From the NCBI GenBank assembly GCA_046484775.1, contig JAWOIG010000066.1, positions 1-8,713 of the forward strand: a stretch of DNA of 8,713 nt, written 5' to 3'. The translations under genes and the position numbers were made by a program. Source of the stretch: JAFGQE01 sp046484775 (GTDB lineage Bacteria > Bacillota > Clostridia > DUPQ01). Below the pieces are notes generated by a model that worked only from the letters and a program-made list of their open reading frames with translations, ran no database searches and was not told where the DNA came from. Positions 1 through 6,372 of this stretch are shown here, in pieces (the first letter of the stretch is position 1; every line of letters begins with the position of its first letter).

Positions 1-245
1 GTACCCAAATCAAACCCAGTAGGTAAGGCTGTAATCTCTAAATCTGCCTTGTAAACTTGAAGCTGTGACATTATGGTCCTCTGATTAGCTTGACATGCAC
101 GTTTCTCTGCACTAGCCTGAATACTGTTGTAAACCGGAATTGCTATTGCAATCAAGATACCGATTATTACAACAACAATCATCAATTCAACAAGAGTAAA
201 ACCCTTGTTACCCTTTTTCATCTTCCTCATAATTTTCTGTAGCAT
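1..245 (-). CDS. Type IV prepilin (N-terminal part, cut by window edge)
   Basis: This is the first 81 codons of a type IV pilin or pseudopilin; the C-terminal part lies outside the window. The leader is short and basic (MLQKIMRKMKKGNKG), followed by the class III prepilin cleavage motif G15|FTLVE, with the conserved glutamate at mature position 5. A continuous hydrophobic helix (about residues 16-36) ends at IPVYN, as in major pilins and competence-type pseudopilins. By family knowledge, a PilD/ComC-type peptidase removes the leader and methylates Phe, and the helix packs in the pilus core. The start at 245 is chosen because GGAGGG (253-258) lies seven bases upstream; Met6 and Met9 lack such a site. 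The region after the helix (residues 37-81) shows no motif, so I cannot separate adhesion, motility and DNA-uptake pilins. Codon use (GTT, ATT, GCA, CGT) and AT content differ from mfd, suggesting different expression or origin. Confidence -1.
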   Translation of the reverse strand, partial: MLQKIMRKMKKGNKGFTLVELMIVVVIIGILIAIAIPVYNSIQASAEKRACQANQRTIMSQLQVYKADLEITALPTGFDLG

Positions 246-327
246 TTTGTTACCCTCCATCTTAATTTGCCCAAACGCCTCGGCGAATGAGTTTTGTCTG
301 TGCTAACATCCCCAATATCTACTGACT

Positions 328-356
328 ATTATTACACTTTGTCAGATAAAATGCAA
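328..356 (-). promoter_or_regulatory. Candidate sigma-A promoter for the pilin gene
   Basis: Read on the minus strand, TTGCAT (351-356) and AATAAT (328-333) are separated by 17 bases, and TGT precedes the -10, giving an extended TGnAATAAT. The -35 is the same hexamer as in the argC promoter of this window. Transcription would start near 321, leaving a leader of about 76 bases. The inverted repeat CTGAC/GTCAG (322-326 and 341-345) straddles the -10, as an operator might. This is inference from matching only; the region is AT-rich and chance matches are common. Confidence -1.
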
Positions 357-529
357 CTCAACTGTCGAATATTTAACATACTCCCCGGCATGCACATGTG
401 TTTACAGGTTCGCGGAGCCGTCTCTCGTTACAACATTCGTGCGGCAACCCCTTCAGATTGTGTTCCCGGCTTAATAAAAGCACAAAATATGGACTGTTTT
501 CCGGTTTGGGTTATATCAAATTATGAATT

Positions 530-572
530 ATTACAATTTCGTAACAAATGTTGTAATTTTGTAAAATTTTAC
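530..572. repeat. Cluster of small AT-rich palindromes
   Basis: ATTACAA (530-536) and TTGTAAT (551-557) form a 7-bp inverted repeat, followed at once by the perfect 12-bp palindrome GTAAAATTTTAC (561-572). GTAAC at 541-545 adds another related half-site. It could be a regulator-binding site or an upstream pilin promoter region, but AT-rich DNA gives such patterns by chance. Confidence -1.
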
Positions 573-648
573 TGAAATAGTGCTTTTACTCGCATTTTTT
601 AGGAAAAACAGGCCGTTTATTCTGCTATCCTTCCTTTTTGACTGCCGG

Positions 649-3600
649 TCAGGACTGTCCTCCCAGCGCGCGCAATACGGCTGAAATTCCCTTGAAATCG
701 ATTTTTTCAAGGGAATTGTTCCTGATTCTAAGCCCCGCTCCCTGTCCCATGTTCACCAGAACCCTTCCGGGCAGAGAGTGTGCGGCGCGGCCAAGGCCTT
801 CGGGGCCGGGGAACCTGCCCTGTTCGAAGGTCAGGAATATTTCCCGGCCGCTTCTCGATATGGACGACACCCCGCAGGCGCTTGCGATGTTCTTTGCAAG
901 TGCCACATCAAGAAGCGCCGCGGTTTCATCAGGCACCCGGCCAAAGCGGTCTGTCATCTCCGACAGCAATCCGCGTCTGTCGGCCTCGGACGCCACCACG
1001 GCTATCTTCTTGTACATCTCCATGCGCATCAAATCGTTGTCCATGTATTCCCTGCTTATATATGCATTGATGTTCAGCTCGACGGTGCATCCGCCCTTTT
1101 GCTCGGAAGCTTCGGCGGCCTGTCCTCCCAGTTCCCTTACCGCGCGGTTGAGTATCCTTATGTACATGTCGTAGCCGACCTTTTCCATGTGCCCGTGCTG
1201 GCTTGCCCCAAGCAGGCTGCCCGCCCCCCTTATCTCAAGGTCCCGCATCGCTATCTTGAAACCCGATCCGAATTCGGTGAACTCCCTTATCGCCTCCAGC
1301 CTTTTCGAGGCCTCCTCCGTTATGACCTTGCCATGCCTGTGCGTTATGTATGCGTAGGCGACCTTGTCCGACCTTCCGACGCGGCCCCTGATCTGGTAGA
1401 GCTGGGACAGGCCCATCCTGTCCGCGTCCTCAATGATCATTGTATTTACGTTTGGTATGTCAAGCCCCGACTCTATTATGGTCGTGCAAAGCAGCACATC
1501 GAGCCTGCCTTCGATGAAATCGACCATGACCGACTCAAGCTTTCCCTCGTCCATCTGGCCGTGGGCTATTCCGATACGGACGTCCTCGCCCAGCAACTTG
1601 ACAAGCCTTGAGTATTTGCGGTCCATGTCCTCCACCCTGTTATATAGATAGAATACCTGGCCGTTGCGGCTTACCTCCCTGTCGACCGCATCCCTTACGA
1701 TGTCGCCGTCATATTCCATTACATATGTCTGGATGGGAAAGCGCTTGGCGGGCGGATCCTCGATGACGCTTATGTCCCTTATCCCGGACAGCGACATGTG
1801 GAGGGTCCTTGGAATCGGGGTTGCTGTCAGCGCCAGAACATCCACGTCGTTCTTGTAGTTCTTTATCTTTTCCTTGTGCTCGACCCCGAATCTCTGCTCT
1901 TCGTCGATTACGAGCAGACCGAGCTTGCTGAAGCCGATGTCCTTCTGAAGGAGTCTGTGGGTTCCGACGACTATGTCTATGCTTCCGGCCTTTAGCCCTG
2001 CCGCTGTTCTCTGAAGCTCTTTTTTATTCCTGAACCTGCACATGAGCCCGATTGAAACCGGGAAATTCTTCAGTCTTTCCGTGAATGTGTTGAAATGCTG
2101 GTATGCAAGCACCGTCGTGGGCACCAGGAATGCCACCTGCATCCCGTCCATGACGGCCTTGAACGCAGCCCTCAGCGCAACTTCCGTCTTGCCGTATCCG
2201 ACATCCCCGCAAAGCAGCCTGTCCATTATGGAATCTGATTCCATGTCTTCCTTTATTTCATCTATGCACCTGAGCTGGTCGGGCGTTTCCTCGTATGGGA
2301 ATTCCTCCTCGAACGAAACCTGCCAGATGGTATCGGCAGAATACCTGCGTCCCTTGATGGCCTTTCTCTTGGCGTAAAGCTCCACGAGTTCCCTTGCTAT
2401 ATCCTTGACGGATTCGCTGACGCGCGCCTTTGCGGTCTCCCAATCGGGGCCGCCGAGCCTTGAAAGCTTAGGGGCACCTCCCCCGCTTCCTATATATTTT
2501 TGTATCGAATCAAGTTTGGTGACCGGGATATATACCGAATCCTCGTTCCGGTAAACCACCTTCATGTAGTCGCGCCTTATTCCTGCCGCGACGAGATTTT
2601 CTATTCCCGCATACCTGCCTATTCCATGGCTGTCATGAACCACATAGTCGCCGGGCTTTAGGTCGGTGAAAAGGTCCATTCCGGCGGTTTGCCTCCGCCT
2701 TTCGATTTCCTTCCTGGTCTTTCTGAATATCTTGCCGCTTCCGACTATGCAAAGGCCTGCCTCAAGTATTTCAAATCCTTCGGCGGGCCCGTTGTCGAGC
2801 ATGACCACGGTCCCTCCGTGAATTTCACCGCCATAGTTGTTTCTTCCGTGTATTTCTATTCCGTTCTGCGCCAGGTAGTCGCTAATGATCGCACCGCTTT
2901 TTGCCGACGGGGCGATGATGGCGATTTTCCTGCCCTTGATCTTCCAGCTGCGGATATCCTCAAGCAGAAGGTCCATCTTTCCGCCGTAGGACGGGTTTTC
3001 CCTTGTCAGTATGCTGAACTGCCTGTATAAATCTGTATCGTAATCCGCTCCCGTGACATCGGGAATGACAATCTGCGCTTTTCTGCCACCCATGGCTTCA
3101 TGGAGTCCCGCAACCATATGGCATGATTCGGGCAGCGCCGACCTTGTCTCAAGCAGCTTTTCGCAGGTTCCGCCGTAATCCTTCATGACCGAGTCCATTT
3201 TCGAAAGGCAGCGTTTGTCGTTGTCGATTATGAGTATGGTGTCGCGGTCTATGTATGAGAAGGCATGATCCGTATCCTCCTCCAGTGCAAAATACTTGTC
3301 CATCGGGAATTTCATAATGCCGTTTTCGATTTTTTCAAGGTCCCGCATTATCTGCTCTGAAACCGTACCCCTGGCCCTGACCGCCATTGCAATGGAGCCG
3401 GTATCGCCGGTCTGCTCATTTACCGGAAGGATCAGGAGCGAATCCGTCTCTTCTTCAGAAAGCTGTGTCCCGGGATCGAAAATCTTGATTTTCTCGATTG
3501 CATCCCCGAAAAAGTCAATTCTGTGGGGTTTTGCGGACCCTGGCGAAAACACATCGAGGATATCCCCGCGAACCGCAAACTGCCCTTCGCTTTCAACCAT

Positions 3601-4095
3601 GCCGCATTTCTCGTAGCCGGCCTTTATCAATGAATCGACGAGCGCATCCCTTTCCTGGACAGAATCCCTTTCGATTTTTATTGTCTTTTCAATGAAGCTG
3701 CTTTTTTTCCGGACCCTGATGCACATCGCCTCTATGGGCGCTACCGCGACACGGTAGTCGTTCATCGCAAGCCGGTAAAGGGCGCCGACTCTTTCTGTTT
3801 CGTATCCATGGCTTTTTGCTTCTATGCTGAACGGCATTATTTCCCTAGCGGGAAAATGAACGGATGATTCAGCGTCGAATATGGAAAGCGCCTCGTGCAG
3901 CTTCCTTGCCTTGACCCTGCTGTGGGTTACTATCATGCATCTTTTGCCCGTCTTCTCCGCCAGGGCATACGCAAAGAGCGCCCTTGCCGGATCGACAAGG
4001 CCGTTCACCCCCACGGGGCCCTCACCCCTGGCGACGGACTTGATTATTCCGTCGAACTGGGGTATTTCCTGTATCGGCTTTGTAAAAATATTCAT
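649..4095 (-). CDS. mfd: Transcription-repair coupling factor Mfd
   Basis: Mfd is an ATP-driven DNA translocase that removes stalled RNA polymerase at lesions and recruits UvrA. The protein is 1148 residues, normal for the family. In order it shows the UvrB-like N-terminal module (about 1-350, with RGDILDVF at 176-183), the RNA-polymerase-interacting domain (about 480-550, PGDYVVHDSHGIGRY), and the superfamily 2 helicase core. The core has Walker A GDVGYGKTE at 630-638, DEEQ at 731-734, TATPIPR at 757-763 and QIRGRVGRS at 901-909. The translocation motif region (about 935-975, ending in RGAGSLLGASQHGHM) and a C-terminal regulatory domain (about 1000-1148) follow. All key motifs are intact. 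The start codon lies one base after the pth stop, with only a weak Shine-Dalgarno (ATAAG), so translation is probably coupled to pth. pth-mfd adjacency is common in Bacillota. No terminator is visible downstream. Confidence -1.
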   Translation of the reverse strand: MNIFTKPIQEIPQFDGIIKSVARGEGPVGVNGLVDPARALFAYALAEKTGKRCMIVTHSRVKARKLHEALSIFDAESSVHFPAREIMPFSIEAKSHGYETERVGALYRLAMNDYRVAVAPIEAMCIRVRKKSSFIEKTIKIERDSVQERDALVDSLIKAGYEKCGMVESEGQFAVRGDILDVFSPGSAKPHRIDFFGDAIEKIKIFDPGTQLSEEETDSLLILPVNEQTGDTGSIAMAVRARGTVSEQIMRDLEKIENGIMKFPMDKYFALEEDTDHAFSYIDRDTILIIDNDKRCLSKMDSVMKDYGGTCEKLLETRSALPESCHMVAGLHEAMGGRKAQIVIPDVTGADYDTDLYRQFSILTRENPSYGGKMDLLLEDIRSWKIKGRKIAIIAPSAKSGAIISDYLAQNGIEIHGRNNYGGEIHGGTVVMLDNGPAEGFEILEAGLCIVGSGKIFRKTRKEIERRRQTAGMDLFTDLKPGDYVVHDSHGIGRYAGIENLVAAGIRRDYMKVVYRNEDSVYIPVTKLDSIQKYIGSGGGAPKLSRLGGPDWETAKARVSESVKDIARELVELYAKRKAIKGRRYSADTIWQVSFEEEFPYEETPDQLRCIDEIKEDMESDSIMDRLLCGDVGYGKTEVALRAAFKAVMDGMQVAFLVPTTVLAYQHFNTFTERLKNFPVSIGLMCRFRNKKELQRTAAGLKAGSIDIVVGTHRLLQKDIGFSKLGLLVIDEEQRFGVEHKEKIKNYKNDVDVLALTATPIPRTLHMSLSGIRDISVIEDPPAKRFPIQTYVMEYDGDIVRDAVDREVSRNGQVFYLYNRVEDMDRKYSRLVKLLGEDVRIGIAHGQMDEGKLESVMVDFIEGRLDVLLCTTIIESGLDIPNVNTMIIEDADRMGLSQLYQIRGRVGRSDKVAYAYITHRHGKVITEEASKRLEAIREFTEFGSGFKIAMRDLEIRGAGSLLGASQHGHMEKVGYDMYIRILNRAVRELGGQAAEASEQKGGCTVELNINAYISREYMDNDLMRMEMYKKIAVVASEADRRGLLSEMTDRFGRVPDETAALLDVALAKNIASACGVSSISRSGREIFLTFEQGRFPGPEGLGRAAHSLPGRVLVNMGQGAGLRIRNNSLEKIDFKGISAVLRALGGQS

Positions 4096-4096
4096 C

Positions 4097-4660
4097 TTAT
4101 AAATTGTATCTGTTCATCGCAGCCTCGATGCCGTTTTCGATTATCTCCTGAACGGCCATTGAAGCGGATGCGATTCCTCTGAACGCGTCCTCCTGCTGGT
4201 CCTTTTTGAATTTTCCCAGAACATAGCCTATTGCATCCGTGCCCTCTGTCGAACCAATGCCAATCCTGACCCTTATGAATTCTTCGCTTCGCAGGTGGAA
4301 AAGCAAGGACTTCATGCCGTTGTGCGTACCGGCGCCGCCTTTTTTCCTTATCCTTACCTTGCCAAGTGGTATATCCATGTCATCGTATACGACGATCAGC
4401 TTTTCAAGCGGGAGCCCATAATATTCCAAAAGCTCCCTTACACTTTCTCCGCTGGCATTCATGTATGTCTGGGGCTTGGCAAGCATGACTTTCGCGCCGC
4501 CTGCTGAAAATTCGCCGGTAAGCGCCTTCCCCCGAAGCTTCCTGACTGCAACCTTGAATTTTTCGGACATATAATCAACCGCCATAAATCCCATGTTATG
4601 GCGGGTCTTCCTGTATCTCATTCCGGGATTGCCGAGGCCGACAACCAAAAACCTGTCCAT
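4097..4660 (-). CDS. pth: Peptidyl-tRNA hydrolase
   Basis: This enzyme cleaves peptidyl-tRNA released from stalled ribosomes, recycling tRNA in the cytoplasm. At 187 residues it is the usual bacterial Pth length. Family motifs are intact: GLGNPG at 8-13 (Asn11), the catalytic histidine in RHNMGF (His21), KPQTYMN with Asn68, the acidic YDDMD containing Asp93, and GGAGTHNGMK with Asn114. ATG at 4660 is the only reasonable start because VVGLGNPG follows directly. Its GGAGG (4664-4668) sits only three bases before the ATG, closer than usual, and I see no alternative start. It is the first gene of a likely pth-mfd operon, with an extended -10 promoter about 30 bases upstream. Confidence -1.
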   Translation of the reverse strand: MDRFLVVGLGNPGMRYRKTRHNMGFMAVDYMSEKFKVAVRKLRGKALTGEFSAGGAKVMLAKPQTYMNASGESVRELLEYYGLPLEKLIVVYDDMDIPLGKVRIRKKGGAGTHNGMKSLLFHLRSEEFIRVRIGIGSTEGTDAIGYVLGKFKKDQQEDAFRGIASASMAVQEIIENGIEAAMNRYNL

Positions 4661-4686
4661 ATTCCTCCAAGAAATCCTTCCCAGCC

Positions 4687-4695
4687 ATTATACCA
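4687..4695 (-). promoter_or_regulatory. Extended -10 promoter for pth-mfd
   Basis: On the minus strand TGGTATAAT is a perfect extended -10 (TGnTATAAT). No good -35 is present at 16-18 bases, which extended -10 promoters tolerate. Initiation would be near 4680, giving a leader of only about 20 bases that carries the pth ribosome binding site. The same nine bases occur upstream of argC at 6345-6353. Confidence -1.
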
Positions 4696-4732
4696 TATTA
4701 TCGCCCGGCTATTTTGCCCCCATGCATTTTAC

Positions 4733-4788
4733 AATTATCAAACAGTTGCCTTGGGCAACTGTTTGATGTTTTTGCCGCTTTTTGCCAT
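4733..4788. repeat. Palindromic repeat element, copy 1
   Basis: The core is a perfect 14-bp inverted repeat, ATCAAACAGTTGCC / GGCAACTGTTTGAT, with a 3-base loop (4737-4767). The first 36 bases (4733-4768) are identical to copy 2, and the similarity continues to 4788, giving 52 matches in 56 by my count. On the plus strand a short GTTTTT follows the stem, but no plus-strand gene precedes it; on the minus strand no U-run follows. It looks like a small dispersed palindromic unit (REP-like), not a terminator. The family is not recognised. Confidence -1.
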
Positions 4789-4862
4789 CGACCGGTTTAT
4801 TCCTTGATTGAGATAATGCTTTATTATAGGCCTTTGCGGCTTGATTGCTGTTTTTCCCGTGG

Positions 4863-4918
4863 AATTATCAAACAGTTGCCTTGGGCAACTGTTTGATGAT
4901 TCTGCGGCTTTTAGCCAT
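4863..4918. repeat. Palindromic repeat element, copy 2
   Basis: Second copy of the element, in the same orientation, exactly 130 bases from copy 1, with the 14-bp stem and 3-base loop at 4867-4897. Differences from copy 1 are confined to four positions in the tail (4899, 4902, 4906, 4913). Here the tail on the minus strand forms a further mini-stem, GGCT-AAA-AGCC, which copy 1 lacks. The element lies between the ABC ATPase terminator and the pth promoter. Confidence -1.
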
Positions 4919-4952
4919 TTCAGGAATATTGCGGAGGAGGATTCATGGGCAT

Positions 4953-4979
4953 AAAAAAACCGCCGGGGATTCCGGCGGT
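4953..4979 (-). terminator. Intrinsic terminator of the ABC ATPase gene
   Basis: On the minus strand the stem ACCGCCGG / CCGGCGGT (8 bp, loop of 5) is followed directly by TTTTTTT. It begins 14 bases after the ATPase stop codon. The plus strand lacks a matching U-run, so it terminates only minus-strand transcription and isolates the ATPase gene from pth. Confidence -1.
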
Positions 4980-4992
4980 CTTTGATTTGCAT

Positions 4993-6117
4993 TTAGTCTG
5001 TGAAGAGCACGTTTTCCGTTTCCCTGTCGAAGACATGGAGTCTGTTTGTATCAAGGGCGATCTTGATTACGTCGCCGGGCCTTGCCTTTGTCCTTGGCTT
5101 GACGCGGGCTATCATGTTGGTTCCTTCGATCATACAATATATCAATGCTTCCGGTCCGAGCAACTCGACAACCTCGACATTTGCGTCGACGATTGAATCA
5201 GGCATCGAGTCTATGTACATCTGTTCGTCGTGCAGGTGTTCCGGCCTGAGTCCCACAACGATGTCCTTGCCGTCCAGTCCCTGTCCCGTTATTTTCTTCG
5301 CCCTGTTTTCGGGAAGCTTGATCCTTGAGTTTCCTATTACGAGATATATGTCTTTTCCTTCTTCCGCTATTTTCCCGTTTACGAAGTTCATCTGCGGTGT
5401 GCCGATGAAACCGGCGACATACATGTTCAACGGATTCTCGTACATGGCCTGCGGGCTGTCGACCTGCTGTATGAAGCCGAGCTTCATACAAACGATCCTG
5501 GTTCCCATGGTCATGGCCTCTACCTGATCGTGCGTAACGAAAAGAATCGTTGTATGCAGTCTCTGGTGAAGCTTTATGAGCTCAACCCTCATCTGTCCCC
5601 TCAGTTTCGCATCAAGGTTGGACAAAGGTTCGTCCATGAGGAATACCTTCGGTTCGCGGACTATCGCTCTTCCGAGGGCAACCCTCTGCTGCTGTCCACC
5701 GGACAGAGCCTTGGGTTTTCTGTCGAGAAGATGCTCGATCTCGAGGATCCTTGCGGCTTCGTGAACCCTTTTCTTTATCTCATCTTTAGGGGTTCTTCTG
5801 AGTTTGAGTCCGAAGGCCATGTTGTCGAATACCGTCATATGCGGATACAGGGCGTAGTTCTGGAAAACCATGGCTATGTCCCTGTCCTTCGGCTGAATGT
5901 CGTTTACAAGCTTGTCCCCGATATAAATTTCGCCTGCGGTTATATCTTCCAGGCCGGCGACCATTCTAAGTGTAGTTGTTTTTCCGCATCCGGACGGTCC
6001 CAGCAGAACCAGGAATTCCTTGTCTTCAATTGAAAGGTTGAAGTCGGAAACGGCTGTGATACCACCTCGCGAGGGTTCGTATTTTTTATATACGTTTCTC
6101 AATATTACTTTTGCCAT
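4993..6117 (-). CDS. Sugar ABC importer ATP-binding protein, MsmK/UgpC/MalK type
   Basis: This is the cytoplasmic ATPase of a carbohydrate ABC importer, 374 residues from the chosen start. The nucleotide-binding domain is complete: Walker A GPSGCGKTT at 40-48, Q-loop Gln86, signature LSGGQQQR at 138-145, Walker B with DEP (Glu163), D-loop SNLD at 166-169 and switch His196. A C-terminal TOBE-type regulatory domain (about 235-374) has GTPQMNF and VGLRPEHL, typical of the MsmK/UgpC/MalK branch. An ATG six bases upstream (6123) is one base from GGGAGG and so an unlikely start; the ATG at 6117 has normal spacing of seven bases and gives the family-like MAKVILRNVYKKY. No permease or binding-protein gene adjoins it, and a terminator follows, so it is probably a shared ATPase serving several importers encoded elsewhere (inference from known MsmK systems). 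Confidence -1.
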   Translation of the reverse strand: MAKVILRNVYKKYEPSRGGITAVSDFNLSIEDKEFLVLLGPSGCGKTTTLRMVAGLEDITAGEIYIGDKLVNDIQPKDRDIAMVFQNYALYPHMTVFDNMAFGLKLRRTPKDEIKKRVHEAARILEIEHLLDRKPKALSGGQQQRVALGRAIVREPKVFLMDEPLSNLDAKLRGQMRVELIKLHQRLHTTILFVTHDQVEAMTMGTRIVCMKLGFIQQVDSPQAMYENPLNMYVAGFIGTPQMNFVNGKIAEEGKDIYLVIGNSRIKLPENRAKKITGQGLDGKDIVVGLRPEHLHDEQMYIDSMPDSIVDANVEVVELLGPEALIYCMIEGTNMIARVKPRTKARPGDVIKIALDTNRLHVFDRETENVLFTD

Positions 6118-6124
6118 TTTCATT

Positions 6125-6130
6125 CCTCCC
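6125..6130 (-). promoter_or_regulatory. Ribosome binding site deciding the ABC ATPase start
   Basis: GGGAGG on the minus strand is one base from the upstream ATG (6123) and seven from the ATG at 6117. Spacing favours the inner start, shortening the protein by two residues. Confidence -1.
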
Positions 6131-6143
6131 GATATTCTATAAA

Positions 6144-6185
6144 ACTTATAACTAATATTAACATTTCCGCCGTTATGTTATAAGT
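6144..6185. repeat. 9-bp inverted repeat upstream of the ABC ATPase gene
   Basis: ACTTATAAC (6144-6152) and GTTATAAGT (6177-6185) are perfect inverted copies with centres 33 bases apart, about three helical turns. Each arm also contains the palindrome TTATAA, and TAATATTA (6153-6160) lies between them. They sit 14-60 bases before the ATPase ribosome binding site, where a promoter is expected, so they could be an operator. No regulator is identified, and I could not settle the promoter itself on this strand. Confidence -1.
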
Positions 6186-6245
6186 GCTGATATTTACAAA
6201 AAAACATTTGCGTATTTGTATGATTTGCATAAAGCCGTCGACAAA

Positions 6246-6259
6246 TGCTTCCGTTTCAA
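6246..6259 (-). promoter_or_regulatory. cre-like site (possible CcpA box), weak
   Basis: TTGAAACGGAAGCA on the minus strand agrees with the cre consensus TGnAAnCGnWnnCA at seven of eight fixed bases; the second base is T instead of G. A sugar ATPase is a plausible carbon-catabolite target. A match this good has roughly a one-in-five chance of appearing randomly in this spacer by my own estimate, so it is only suggestive. It contains one arm of the AAACGGAA pair. Confidence -1.
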
Positions 6260-6277
6260 ATTCCCATTAAAAACTTG

Positions 6278-6306
6278 TTGCATTATTATGCATTATTTTG
6301 TATAAT
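6278..6306 (+). promoter_or_regulatory. argC promoter P1, sigma-A type
   Basis: TTGCAT (6278-6283) and a perfect TATAAT (6301-6306) are separated by 17 bases. Transcription would begin near 6313, leaving a leader of about 60 bases before argC. Inverted AAACGGAA boxes lie on both sides, at 6249-6256 and 6326-6333. Confidence -1.
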
Positions 6307-6344
6307 TATGAAAAATTATTGGTTCAAACGGAATGCGGCCGTTT

Positions 6345-6353
6345 TGGTATAAT
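6345..6353 (+). promoter_or_regulatory. argC promoter P2, extended -10
   Basis: TGGTATAAT is a perfect extended -10, identical to that of pth. It would initiate near 6360, giving a leader of only about a dozen bases that just includes the GAGGTG ribosome binding site. There is no good -35. It is a tandem alternative to P1 and may be the weaker of the two. Confidence -1.
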
Positions 6354-6372
6354 TGATTGTGTGAGGTGCTTC

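Larger units (their letters stand above)
246..648. other. Long AT-rich intergenic leader between mfd and the pilin gene
   Basis: About 400 bases with no credible gene lie between the mfd stop and the pilin start, both on the minus strand. The stretch is AT-rich and holds a candidate pilin promoter (328-356), clustered palindromes (530-572), and several short inverted repeats such as AGCCG/CGGCT at 416-420/467-471. I looked on the minus strand for c-di-GMP class I and II riboswitch cores, because these often control clostridial pilin genes, and found neither conserved core. No hairpin with a U-run follows mfd, so read-through from mfd into this leader is possible. Confidence -1.

Noticed and set aside
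246..480. c-di-GMP riboswitch in the pilin leader
   Set aside because: Neither the class I nor the class II conserved core could be found on the minus strand.
294..575. 93-residue plus-strand reading frame in the mfd-pilin spacer
   Set aside because: It starts with TTG, has no ribosome binding site, matches no family, and overlaps the pilin promoter and AT palindromes.
605..625. Terminator after mfd around AAACGGCCTGTTTTT (minus strand)
   Set aside because: Only four or five pairs, one a wobble, with a three-base loop; the T-run is part of the stem, so it is not a convincing terminator.
638..1611. Long plus-strand frames opposite mfd (178 and 277 residues)
   Set aside because: They are antisense shadows of the Mfd C-terminal half; their proteins are low in recognisable motifs, and Mfd motifs are intact on the minus strand.
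4733..4773. Palindromic copy 1 as an intrinsic terminator on the plus strand
   Set aside because: GTTTTT follows the stem, but no plus-strand gene lies upstream, and the duplicate copy lacks the U-run.
4738..4992. 84-residue minus-strand frame
   Set aside because: It reads through the ATPase terminator and both palindromic elements, and has no ribosome binding site.
6307..6324. ArgR (ARG) box just downstream of the argC P1 -10
   Set aside because: TATGAAAAATTATTGG matches only about seven of ten fixed bases of the ARG-box consensus in very AT-rich DNA, too weak to annotate.
6298..6372. 25-residue N-terminal extension of ArgC from a TTG
   Set aside because: The TTG is in the promoter spacer just before the TATAAT; the ATG at 6373 has a proper ribosome binding site and a family-like N terminus.
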